The translations under genes were made by a program, and so were the position numbers. Below are positions 48,586 to 60,570 of a stretch of 64,000 nucleotides of DNA, piece by piece. Each line of letters starts with the position of its first letter. Within the stretch, counting starts at the first letter, position 1. The notes under the pieces were generated by a model that was not told the origin of the DNA, did no database searches, and saw nothing but the letters and a program-made list of their open reading frames with translations. Origin of the DNA: Ignelater luminosus (Eukaryota > Arthropoda > Insecta > Coleoptera > Elateridae); the NCBI GenBank assembly GCA_011009095.1, contig VTPC01090562.1, positions 62,001-126,000 on the forward strand. Direction: 5' to 3'.

Positions 48586-51096
48586 TACTAGACGCATTAA
48601 AAATAGAAAGAGAAGAAGGAATAAACAAAAAATGTCCTTTTAAAACTATCGAACACACTTATCTTAAAATTAAAACGCAAATGATTTACGACGTGTCATT
48701 GAAGAGGAGATTCGCATGGAATTAAAGCAATTCTCTACTTAAAAAAAGACAATGACTACTATGTTCACGGTATTGTTCCTAAAGACTTCACATAAATATA
48801 ATAATAGTAATAGTAATAATGTTCCCATATGTTTGCACGTATACAAGAGCTTTTGTATATCGTAGTATCAGGATCCATCTCCATTAAAGCATTAAGTAAT
48901 AGAGCAATGGACTTAATTAGCGGTCAAGCCACGTGTTTGGCCTTCTCCGTGATCAATGCTCTCGCTAGGAATGCTGTTTTGTGTTTGTACTATTTACACA
49001 ACGTGTATTTAAAAAACATTAATGTTATTGTAATCCCTTAAAAATATCTCATTACGTCAAAATGTCCTTTTTCTTAAGCATTAAATAATTCATAATTTAT
49101 ACGGAAACTAATGGTTAAAATACTAAATTGACTCGCCTAATAATATACATTATTAATGCTATTAATTGAAATTATAATTTGATAATAAACTTTTGGAATA
49201 GGTGGTATGTTGCTAATAATAAAATGTTGACTTATACATACGCCTACAAACTAATGGGTGAATAGTGAAAGTTTCATTTAGAAAAGAGTACGGGCGACCA
49301 GTTAGGTATCCCGAAATTGATGGTGGTGGGGATATATTTGCGCGACGCTGACCATTCTTAATTTATTTATTGTTGTTTCTTGCATATAAGAACTTTAATG
49401 CATAAAATTAAAGTTTTATGTAATTTGCAACAAAAGCCATTTATGAGACACTTTTCATTTTAGTAGAAAGAGAGGAAGAGAGTTTGTATTTATCAAAGGT
49501 TTGCCACTCATCATTTATATGTATGGTATTTAAATGATCGTTGTTCCTTGTGGGAGGCAAAGTTTAAAGTTTAATAGGAAATTAATATTTTTATTTTATT
49601 TTTAGTTCCTTTCATGTAAACAGAATATTAAGAATGTTATATGTATCTGGCCTTTTCATTATTTTCTTTTTCCTTTCATTTTTTAGTGTTTTTTAGATTT
49701 GCTCAGAATTAAAAGACCGTGTCTAAACTAATTTGTTTTTTTTTCAATATTACTTTCTTTTGTGCTATTGGGGTTTTAAGTATTGTAGGAGGCGGAATTA
49801 CGTCCTTTCTTTCTCCAGATTCGAAAGAGGACAATTTATAACAATGCAATTTTCGTTTCTGACAAATTCTTTTCCTTTGGGTGGAGGGAACAGAAATGCT
49901 CTCCCTCAAACCAAAGATTTTGCTTTGACTTGCATATCTCGAACAAAATCTAAATAGTATATTAGTTAATTCGTTTAGCCCTTTGCGCATTCTTCGGTAC
50001 GAAGAATCGTATAAAAGAGATCTTTTAGTAATAGATATCAGTGCTCGAACTTTGTAACAACAGTTGGCGAATGGCAACTGCGAATGTACGTGGAAAGCTG
50101 CTTTTTCAGGTTGGTGGTTTGGTGGCGTGACCGTAGGCTGTGAGACATACAGGAGAGGCTTTTCTTAGTAAAGGTAAATATCGATGAGATGTCCTCTACG
50201 TGACCATTGTGACCTAGAAACCATCACAGTGTCGCATTATTGTCTTTTCCTAGTTCCTGTAGCTTGGACAAACAATCTTTGACCAACAATGAAGTTTTTT
50301 AGGATTTAGAGATGCAGGCTAATGAAGCCTATATTTCTGCCTGAAAAACGAAGGTGTATTTTCCCAAGAAATGAAACTGTTCAACCCGTGGGTATTGACC
50401 ATACACACGACGAATCATCTACAAACTAGACAGAACTGTTTAATAGAAGCTTGGTTCTTATTCTTTAAGTGAAGGAATCCGCGAGAAATATCATACGATA
50501 TCAGATATAAAACGTATAGATACTGTTCAAGCACGCTCTTAAAATTGTTTGCAATGTATCTTGCAAGTTCTTCAGTCAACAGAAGAGAAGAATTGCTCCT
50601 TTGCAAAACAGGGAATATCGTCTTGTAAAATGCAAACAGTAAGCAACCTCCAATGCAAACAATCTATTGTCGTGATTTCTTACCACGAAAACCGAAGCAG
50701 GTATATCTAAAAAAAAAAAGGATTCGACAACCTAAACTTTTTTTAGCCAAGCATTGATCTCTTTGTTTCCTTGGGCTTCATTCCTAAACTGGGACAAGTA
50801 AACTGCTCAATTTTGTTCTCCAATACTTTTGTTGCGCGAGACTCGCCGTTTGTAGTTTAACATACATATGTACCCCTCGTACGTTCATATAACTAGTGCC
50901 AGTCATAGCATTAAGAATATCTGTTGAAGAAATTGTTTCGTTTCGACTGTCCTCATTTCTATGTACTGAAATGGATACATATATCCAAAGGCCTCATTCC
51001 ATATTTTATGAAGACTTCGCTACAGAATGAACTGAATTGTTCTATACTAAAAACTTAACCGGAAAAATTCGTGAACAAGATAAAAATAAAAAAAAT
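48586..51096. other. AT-rich region, no gene supported
   Basis: The longest open frame (minus strand, 49709-50077, 122 codons) has no recognised domain and is overlapped by a plus-strand frame, so it is not called. Confidence 0.45.
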
Positions 51097-51396
51097 CTGT
51101 TTTGTTACTTTTTTCAAACTTTGGCGGCCATTTTGACCATGTTCCCGAGGTGATATCAAAAAACTAAAAGTATACGTTTGTCTTATTTTTTGATGTAGAA
51201 TACGATTCTAAAGTAAAAAAAGATTTTTTGAAAATTTTCCAATTTTCGGCGGCCATTTTGACCATGTTCCCGAAGAACGAAGATGCCTTTAGTTTTTGAT
51301 GTAAAATCCAAATCTGAAGTCAAAATTTCAAAATTTGACAAAAAATGCGGACAAACTTTGCAAATTCAGTAACGACTCCTTCAGAGTTCGTTGAAA
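51097..51396 (+). repeat. GGAGTTCGTTG repeat family, copy A (left end missing)
   Basis: It contains GGCGGCCATTTTGACCATGT twice, then TTGATGTAAAATCC, then the characteristic end ACGACTCCTTCAGAGTTCGT. It lacks the left CAACGAACTCC end. Confidence 0.75.
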
Positions 51397-51965
51397 ATTA
51401 TACTAATAAGTATAAGTCTCATTTCTAAGACTGAACTTAACTTAGTACTATATATAACAATAAATTGAACGATATTGTAGGATTGGGCACCCTCATATAA
51501 TTTCAAACTTATAAACAATTTTTTTCCGGTTGTGTATTTCAAAGCGTAAATTTTACAGAAATGAGTTAACAGTGATTGAAATTAAAAGCAATAATATACA
51601 ATAATTCTATCTTATATTTATTATAAAGTTATAATATTATTCTAAACACGACTTGAAAATTGAATTACAAAGTCTATCCAGTGGCATAACTACAAACTTC
51701 GGGTTCCTAGCACATTTTTATGATGGGCCCTCTGTAAATGAATATCAACAGAAGCAGTTCCGTGGATTAAAAACCGGTAAATGAAAACAAAATAGATTTT
51801 GGATTTTTTGAAATTTTGGATATGTCAACTAAAAATCCAGAATTTCTTTTTTCTTGAATGTCTTTTATCATTTAAAACGTACGTTACAATAATTATCATA
51901 AATAACAATGAATTGAATGCAGATATACATAGGCTGGTCCGTAATCTTTCACTTGTCGCACTTTG
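51397..51965. other. Spacer with a hAT-like left terminus
   Basis: CAGTGGCATAACTACAAACT near 51681 resembles a hAT-type left end. A convincing right partner was not identified. Confidence 0.35.
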
Positions 51966-52889
51966 TTACACACACGAGTCATCAGTTTTACAAAAGTGCG
52001 TAGGCTGGTATTGGCTGTGTTTGTTCTTGATTCGAGCTGTTAATTCCTTCGTTGTTCTTGCCTCCCAATCGCCTTCATAAACTTTTTGCTTTAATTCATA
52101 CCAAAAGCGTTCAATTGGCCACAATTGAGGAACATTGACTACATTTTCAGCGTGTAAACTAATGTTAGTATGGTATTTCTCATATATGGCTAGAGTACTG
52201 TATGCGTATGTGACGTCGCCATTTCTGACCAAAAAATATAATTTCCATCATTGTAATGTTTTCGTATAAATGGTACAAGTCTTTTACAGATACATTTTTC
52301 TGAATATAGTTTTTGATTGACACTGAGTCCTGAAAGAGTAATAAAGGGAGCAGATCCTCCTTTGCTGATTATTGCTAGCTAACCAAAACCTTCTTGGTAA
52401 ACTTAGCGTGTCTCTTATAAATTACTCTAGAATCGACTTAAATATCTTTTTTATAGAACTAACTATTATTTCCGACAATATCAGTTCCGTCTAATATGAA
52501 GTAGGACTCGTCGTCCATCACCACAAGGGTTTGATTTGATGGCTTCAGATACCCTTCACGCAGCTTAGGCAAGAAACCTTTTTAACTTTTTAGTTGCGTT
52601 TCACACACTTTTCTTCCTAATTTTCAATACGATTGCCCATCTTTCCAACTGCTTCTTGGACGAGCTGTTTTCTCTTTCTCTCGGGCATTTTCTTTGTGAT
52701 GCTTTCACTTCGTTGCACTCGATTCGGCGTCTTTCCATTTTCCATACGTTTGATAATGTCATATACGGTACTTTGTAGAACTCTCATCTTTTTAAAATGA
52801 TTCACAGTATACGCTTTACCATGCTCGCAATGTTTTGCATAAAACTCGTCAACGAGCTTTCTGCGGATGTTCTCTTCCAATATATTCAT
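51966..52889 (-). pseudogene. Second DD37E-like Tc1/mariner transposase relic
   Basis: On the minus strand the N-terminus reads MNILEENIRRKLVDEF with VNHFKKMRVLQSTVYDIIKR, parallel to the NHF segment of the element at 25.1 kb. VVMDDESYF follows near 52500, and PIERFWYELKQKVYEGDWEA near 52100 supplies the E. The middle is full of stops and frameshifts. The second catalytic position reads W-S-E rather than W-P-D. No TIRs were found. Confidence 0.75.
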
Positions 52890-53470
52890 ATTGTCACACG
52901 CAGCTGCTAATGACGTAACAACGAATGTTGTGACATTAACATTTTAAACGTAAAGCACGATTGCCATTGTTTTTTAAAAGTAACTAAGACTGTATAATAA
53001 CTATGTGATAAAAATTTTGTGGATTTTAAGTTGACATACCCATTATAGATGGTAATATACTCTGTCCACTGAATAATTAGACTTTTTCAAATTTTAGTTA
53101 CTTAACTTAACAGTGGAAAATACGTCAAAATTAGACGAGAAAAATATAGCTTGTAAGACTTTATGTTGGTAGTTCTGATACATGTTCATTGTTTAGCAAA
53201 GTAAACTTAAATCAGGTTTTTGGTGGTTACCACTAGATGTCAAAGCAAAACTATAATTTTAAAAAAAATTAATTAAATTGTATCTTTTCCATTTTTCTTT
53301 TTAATTGTTTATCTCTCGTTGCCGATGTAGTGTCGGCAGTAACTACTACATGTGTACTTATACAACACATCTATTTGCCATTATTTTTTATAACTGAATA
53401 TGCTATTTACAAACTTAACTCTTTGGAAAGCATGTTTGCCACTATTTTTGCACACAGCAAATGTTTTTAT
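52890..53470. other. AT-rich spacer, nothing recognised
   Basis: No gene or repeat structure was supported. Confidence 0.5.
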
Positions 53471-53864
53471 CAACGAACTCCGAAGGAGTCGTTACTGAAT
53501 TAGCGAAGTCTGTCTGTCTGTATGTCCGCATTTTTTGTCGAGTTCTGAAATGTTGACTTCAGATTTCGATTCTACATCAAAAATTAAAGACCACGTGGTA
53601 TCTTCGTTTTTTGATAACTCTTCGGGAACATGGTAAAATTGGCGACTGAAAATTGGAAAATTTTAAAAAATGTTTTTTTACTTTAGAATCGTATTCTACA
53701 AAAAAAAAATAAGACAAACGTGTACTTTTAGTTTTTTGATATCACCTCGGGCACATCGTCAAAATGGCTGCCGAAGTCTGAAAAAAGTAACAAAATGGAG
53801 TTCGTTGTGGTTATGCTTTGCATTTCCAGATGTTTTTATCCCAATTCCTAAAATCAAAACGCCA
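53471..53864 (-). repeat. GGAGTTCGTTG repeat family, copy B (inverted)
   Basis: CAACGAACTCC (53471) through GGAGTTCGTTG (53797-53807) is the core. Flank sequence shared with copy C (CATTTCCAGATGTTTTTATC) continues to 53864. Confidence 0.8.
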
Positions 53865-54795
53865 TAATAACCATAGCTAACTTGTTTTGAGTACACTTTT
53901 GGTTTTTTAATTTCTATAATATTTAACAAGTATAACCATTCAACACGTGTTTTTCTTAAAGTTTGGCGCAATACTAGGATACTACTACTTTTTACGCGTA
54001 GTTACTAGTGACTTTTATATCACTAATCTTTCAGCGGACAGACTATAGATATTTACATACAGGGTACCCAACAACCTAGATTGAAAATCAGGAAATTCTG
54101 GAAAGCCAGAAGATATATTTATTCAGAAAAAGGTCAGGGAAATTCCAGTGAAGAGAGCAAACTCTTTCTTTTTCATTTATTTGCATTAGCTTTTATGTTT
54201 GTACCGACTTTGCCATTTGAAATCTTGCGATCTTAATTGCAAAATCAATGTCAATTGCCATTAGAAATTTGTTACACTGGATTCACTCCTTTAACATTCA
54301 ACTTAAAAAAAACAGAGATTTTGATGAAAGACATAAATTAAGAAATTTTTGGTCTAGTTTGTTTTATCTCATTATCCCTGTCGTCTGCTGTAAAAGTTGT
54401 AGTCAAAATAGCTGGCAATTCTTTGACCTTTTTTTTTTTGACACCCGTGTACTTTCTGAGCCCCTGGAAGTTGTGGGCCCCTACACTCAGTACCCGGTAG
54501 CTCCCCTCATGTGGAAGTTCTGCTTGTGACTCAAGGTACGGTTGGATTCACATAAATCGGGAAATGTAAAAAAATTACTAAATCAATATTTGTAAGTTAC
54601 TAGTTTATCATTTATATAATTCTGTCAACATTAAACATGAGCTGCCAAAAGATATGATTTTTACTTTTAGGTTATAAATGTGAATTTGCTGTGTGTTTGT
54701 TGTACACTACAAAAACGAGGTAAAATTAAAGCCTACTCTAATACTATAATATTGAAACAGACTATACTATGACAGATAAGAATAAAATAAATTTA
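53865..54795. other. AT-rich spacer, nothing recognised
   Basis: A TACAGGGTACCC terminus-like string lies near 54058. The C/G-rich GTGGGCCCCTACACTCAG near 54473 looks like transposon end sequence, but no boundary can be drawn. Confidence 0.4.
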
Positions 54796-55370
54796 CAGTG
54801 GCGGATCTACCACGAGACTAGTACAACTTATAGTTTCAGTGGGGCCCCCCTATCGTATTGCTTATCATACAAAGGAATTTTTAATTTGATACGTTTGTAA
54901 ACTACATTTTTTTTGCATTTTATTATTATAAATATTATTAGTATACCTAAGTGAAATTTTATAGTTTTTACTACTTTTATTTACGGCGAATATGTTAGTT
55001 ACTTGCCATTTTAAAATAAACGAAAATAATAGTAAAGGTGCCATCCGATAATTCATACGTGATGTATCGGTAAGCAAATATCAATTAAAAATTGTAAGTG
55101 TCGAAAAGAGAATATTTTCAAATCGTGATTATATTGACTATCTACGAAAGTTGGTATGGAGAATTGAGCATATTTCTTTTGGATTCACACGTTTTGTTTT
55201 GGCTTAATGTCTTTTGTTATCTAAATGTATGAAAACCTACTTTAAATCGAAGTGTAACTGCTGTGGTTTTTAAAATCATATTTACCTAAAGATTATCGTT
55301 TTCTTTTTGTCTTAAGGATCAGGAGGCTATTAGTTACAGGTCACACGAAGTCTAGAAAGATCCGCCATTG
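54796..55370. mobile_element. hAT-like MITE, ends related to the 15.8-kb element
   Basis: The left end CAGTGGCGGATCTACC pairs with the right AAAGATCCGCCATTG. The left end matches the first 12 bases of the element at 15822. No matching 8-bp flank was found, so an old insertion is assumed. Confidence 0.6.
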
Positions 55371-58300
55371 GCGCATGACAATAATTATTTTCTTATTTTG
55401 AGAAAAATGACAGTTTCCAAAGCCACTTGACGTTTAGAAATGTCATTCATTTTCTAACTAATTAGAAAATAGTATTCATTTCATAACTAGATGGAAAATA
55501 AAACAAAGATGAATGTCACTTTTCTTGTAGCAATTAGAAAAATATCATTCACGCCTTTGTGGGTTTTATTAAAATAAATCTATGATTAGAATTTTAAAAT
55601 TTTATCAATCGGTATATAGAGAATTTCTTATTAAAATTAGAAAAAAAAACTGTAAAGGTTAACGAAAGCCTTTTTGTGTCACGAGACTGTCAATTCCTTA
55701 CACAAATTACGTTTTTCCTAATTAATTACATAAATAGCTACTACTGCATCAATTGCATGATGTTAAACCACGATGGTCTTAGCAAAATTAATCATTTTCC
55801 GTTTTCTAAATTTGCCATTGCCTTGATATTCTTGTGTTTTAATAATTTGGATTTGAACGAACTACAAAAACTATTACCGATTGTGGGTTTTTATATCCAC
55901 TCTGTATGTTTTGAATTGTTAAATTTGTTAAGGATTACACACTATAAATTTTGTAATTAATCAGTTTCTTTTATTTAATTTTAATTTATTACATTTAATT
56001 AAATGTAAACCTAAAAAATCATTAACTATTGTCTAGGAAATGTAAATTTGAAAAGAAATTTTATCATCAAAATTTATAATTTTAGTTTGATATTTTTTAG
56101 TAACTGAAATTGAAATTGCGTTCACATCAAGCCAACATACTCTCGAAACGATTTTTCCTTGTAGTCATCCCGTATTCTGGTATGCATAATAGTCGTGCAG
56201 AGGAAAAGGGTGCGTTGAACTCATGGAAATTCACTATGTTTACTGTTTTAGTGGAATCGAAGTAGGTTATAAATAATAGTGTAGGTTGTTTTGGTATTGA
56301 TAAGGTTTTATTCTTTTTTATTAGAAAACTCACGTAATGTCGAACTTTATAATTTAATTTTTCTCTCGCAGGGGCTATTTTCTTCTGATGTACTCTTCGA
56401 ATAAATGTATCGAAAATAAATAATAAAGACAATTAAACAACCTGCTTTCATTTACACACTTACACGCATAAAAGGGTGGAACCCCAAAGCTGTTTCTATT
56501 TTGATTTCTTCTTTCTCTACACAACGCGCAGAAAACCAATATTCGGAATTTTGCGTGTACTCCATCCCCTTGCCCTTCCCTTCTACTCCACCATGTCCCG
56601 TTCGCATCAAGGAGTGCCCTATTCTGTTCTTATCATTGCAAGTGGGGTAAAGGGTGCATTGAACCCGCTGCAGCCTGCCCTAGTGCGCTGGAGTGGTGCA
56701 GTGTGACAAGGATCGATATCCCGTGCCACAAACCTTCGTGCGACACACCCCAGCCTCGGCCTGTTTCCTTCTATACGCATTCCACCCCCAACGCCCCACA
56801 CCATCCGAACTTGCGCACCCACACAACTAACTGGGCCAAGCAGTGTGCGGTGACGGCAGCGGGGGCCAACGACGCACCACCAGCTAGCTCTCCTCAAAGT
56901 ATTCGACTTTTATATTAATTTGCATATTAAATTGTATTGATCATTTCGAGGGGTTACCTACTTAAAATATTTTCGGTTATCGATCTCCTCTTCCTTGGGG
57001 GTAGTATATTATTCTTCATGAAGAATATAATCGTTTGGACTTCTTGTATTATTATTAAAAGCTGCTATGGTTTTGAGGAAACGTTTTGCTCCTATTCAAA
57101 ATTAATAATAATCAATAATAATGGACGACAATAATAGATGTTGCGTGACAAAACGAGTTAGTTAATAGTTGGGCCTCTTCTGGGACTTCTATTTAATATA
57201 TATTTTAAGCGTATTTAGTGCGTAGAATAGGTCAAATCTTTGTGCCAAGTGTAGGCAGCAGATCAACTTGAAAGAATATCGTTTTCTTAGTAATAGCGTT
57301 GGTGGATACGAATACATCGCTAGATTTTTTTGTTAACAAAAACATTTCTCTAATTGTAGGAAATTCCTAAAATCTATATTCAAAATCGAAGTTGTCTATT
57401 TAAAAAATAATTGTAATAGCGAGGATGATTATTTAAATGACTGAAGTAGATTCGTTCCCATAATCATTTCAATTTGAAAGGAGTTTTGCTATGCAGCTTA
57501 TTAAATACATACAATAGCAAGTAAGATGGACAATGGGGGTAATCATCTTCGTTTACTGGTTCAATATAAATCTTTCAGATTTATGCTTGCCTTTATTGTG
57601 TAGTTTTCCAAAACTTTGTTGACACTAGGATTTATATTACCTAGCTTCTGTATGTTACCTCCGTTTCTGAAATTGATTCCTTTGAAGTTGACGTTCTCAA
57701 ATATTAAGACTAAATTATTCTCGAGGTATAATTCAGCATTCCAATAAACCATTGCATTAGTCGTTATTATACACTTCGGAAGCGAATAATCGTAAACAGG
57801 TATGAAGTCTGCGGCGCTCTATAAGTAAGAAAGTGTTACAATTGTAATTGATTTGATTTATTTAGACGGCTAAAACGCCGTATGGGAAATGCCAGTGGCA
57901 CTTATTTAAGGAATACATGGAAAGCATGACGTGTTCCACGTGATAATATGTACTTATTGTTAGTCCTTAGTTTCAAAGAAATATAAGTACTTGTACTGTA
58001 CGTAAAATTGATGAAGTACGCAATTTGTGCATATAAACTAAGGGAAAAATGCTATCATCTTCATTTTTCTCTCAATAACCCAGCTATCAGTGGTCATATG
58101 TTCTAGTTTGTTTCTTGTAATCCAGAGACAAGAACTCCATCCTAGAAAATCTATTTGAGTCGCACCACTCCCACTAGGGACCAATGACCAATGTGCATAT
58201 TTATCGTGGCCGATCTTACAGGTTGATATGATAATAGGAAGTGTAAATCATTCTTTACGTGAACGTAGACACGACTGTAATTGCATAACGACCCAACTAT

Positions 58301-59831
58301 TTTCAATTAAAAAACTTGTGCAATTCTTCTAAAGGTCCACCGCTAGGATTTTCTTGATAACAAAAAGGCCAAGTCTAACCGTTTTTGTAAAACCTGATTA
58401 ACATCTTTGCCGAGGTTGGGTTATAAATGGACCTCATCATATCAGCATCACTATAGATGTCTTTGCTATATGCACGTATGTTCAGAATTGCACGATTCTT
58501 AAAAGTTACATGAACAACTGTGCGAATGGAACCGTAAAGTAGACGTTGACGTGATCGCTAGTGGTCAAGAATGATCAGCTTTAACGAATAGTTAGGACAA
58601 CATCGAGCTTTTGCGTCTGCATCCTTTTTGCGTGAAGCCTTTATGCCATGAAGAACCCCTATACTAGCGCTTGAGATTAATTACTTGACCAAACAGCAAG
58701 TCCAGCATAAAGATTTTTTTTTAAATGTTTCCTAAGAAAGATACAAGCGGGCGCCAAAAATATAATATTATTAAACGATAAGAGATAATTGATGAGATTT
58801 GGACATAACATGACCGTCCAATTTGCTACAACTCACTAGAGTCGGAATTTGAAAATACTCACAGGTGTGTCAATTATGGGAGAAAGCAGAAAGTCTTATA
58901 TTTCAGATAGACGTTTGCAAAAGATCGAAATTAAAAAGATCGGGAATAAATTGATTGAATGATAAAAAAATCAAGATGAATTTGGTCAAAAATAACTTGA
59001 TTGAAAAAGAAAAAGACCTTTAACAGTTTCCATAAATATTGGACGTTTACGTCTACACTTATCTTCGATCCAATTCATTTCGATCTTTTTCGCGTTCAAT
59101 TATTTTATTTTCAATCGTTGTAATTTAGATAAAATTAATTTGATCTTTTTATTATGCCAAATTGTGAAGCTTACAAAAGTTGTGAGGAAAAAAAGAGTTT
59201 GGACCCCAAATATTTTCCTTAGGAAACGTTTTAGAAAAGAATTTTATTGGAACCTTCCATTTTTTTCTATTAGAATTCTGAAAAGTAAGACAAAGCATAC
59301 ATGTTCTTATGTAATATTACTGGGTTTAATTCAAATCCCGGTAAATCCACGTCATAATGTAATAACATATCTTTACCAGGATAAAACTTCCTACCGGTAC
59401 CAGAGTACACGAAAACTATTTTAAATATTCTATCGAAAGGAAATACTTTATAGATCTAATTTTAATTATAAAAATCGCAGGTACCCGATAATATAAGGAA
59501 AATATTTAAATTTATATTTCTCAAGAATTTAAGATTCTGCGTTATGGCAATCCAAAATCGTAGTCGGCAAAGTAGATTAAAGAATCTGGCAGTTTTTGCT
59601 TTAGCTCAAAATACAACAATGCACCCTTGGACATGGAGAGGGCGTACCTTTCTGGCGTTCCGAAATTCGTATTATACAAACTTTTAATAATACGCAACTA
59701 AATTTTCAAGTTTTGATGTGCATTTTAAGCATATTTTTACATTTTTTTAAAAATCTGGAAAAAAATTGTGAAAAAAGTGAACTTTTTCGTATAAAATGCT
59801 AATTAAAGAAACAAACACCACACTGGTTTTT
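55371..59831. other. AT-rich region with one GC-rich island
   Basis: 56480-56895 is clearly GC-rich for this region and C-biased on the plus strand between 56750 and 56840. Frames are open on both strands, but none resembles a known protein. The rest shows no gene or repeat. Confidence 0.45.
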
Positions 59832-60225
59832 CTGGCGTTTTGATTTTAGGAATTGGGATACAAACATCTGGAAATGCAAAGCATAACCACAACAAACTCC
59901 GTTTTGTTACTTTTGATCATGTTCCCGAGGTGATATCAAAAACCTAAAAGTACACGTTTGTCTTATTTTTTTATGTAGAATACGATTTTAAAGTAAAAAA
60001 AAAATTTTGAAAATTTTCCAATTTTTGGCCGCCATTTTGACCATGTTCCCGAAGAGTTATCAAAAAACGAAGATATCAAGTGGTCTTTAGTTTTTGATGT
60101 AGAATCGAAATCTGAAGTCAAAATTTAAAAATTTGACAAAAAATGCGCACATACATACATACATACATACAGACAGACAGACAGACTTCGCAAATTCAGT
60201 AACGACTCCGTCGGAGTTCGTTGAA
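59832..60225 (+). repeat. GGAGTTCGTTG repeat family, copy C
   Basis: The core is 59890-60223, from CAACAAACTCC to GGAGTTCGTTG, preceded by flank shared with copy B. It contains an (ACAT)n(ACAG)n microsatellite near its right end. Confidence 0.8.
60149..60186. repeat. (ACAT)n(ACAG)n compound microsatellite
   Basis: This run of ACAT then ACAG units lies inside copy C. Copy B has a related TCTG run at the mirror position. Confidence 0.85.
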
Positions 60226-60570
60226 CATCTGGGAATGCAAAATATAACCACAACGAACTCCTGTTTTGTTACTTTTTTCAAACCTTGGCGTCCATTTTGA
60301 CCATGTTCCCGAGGTGATATCAAGAAACTAAAAGTATCCGTTTGTCTTATTTTTTGATGTGGAATACGATTCTAAAGTAAAAAAAAAACAAACTGAGAAT
60401 TTCTTAATTTTCGGCGGCCATTTTGACCATGTTGCCGAAGAGTTATCAAAAAACGAATATACCACGTGGCCTTTAGTTTTTGATGAAGAATCCAAATTTA
60501 AAAATTTGACAAAAAATGCGGACAGACAGACTTCGCAAATTCTGCAACGACTCCTTCGGAGTTCGTTGAA
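60226..60570 (+). repeat. GGAGTTCGTTG repeat family, copy D (tandem to C)
   Basis: The core is 60251-60568. Its start lies 361 bp after the start of copy C, with the same spacer (ATCTGGRAATGCAAARYATA). Confidence 0.8.

Noticed and set aside
49709..50077. Minus-strand 122-codon open frame
   Set aside because: It has no recognisable domain, no ATG at its start and no splice context, and a plus-strand frame overlaps it. Chance openness is plausible.
51681..54520. A single large hAT element from CAGTGGCATAACTA to GTAGCTCCCCTCATGTGG
   Set aside because: The two ends are too dissimilar and no 8-bp duplication could be matched, so one element was not called.
56619..56897. Minus-strand 92-codon frame in the GC-rich island
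   Set aside because: High GC lowers the stop-codon frequency and the peptide matches no family. Plus-strand frames are open over the same bases.
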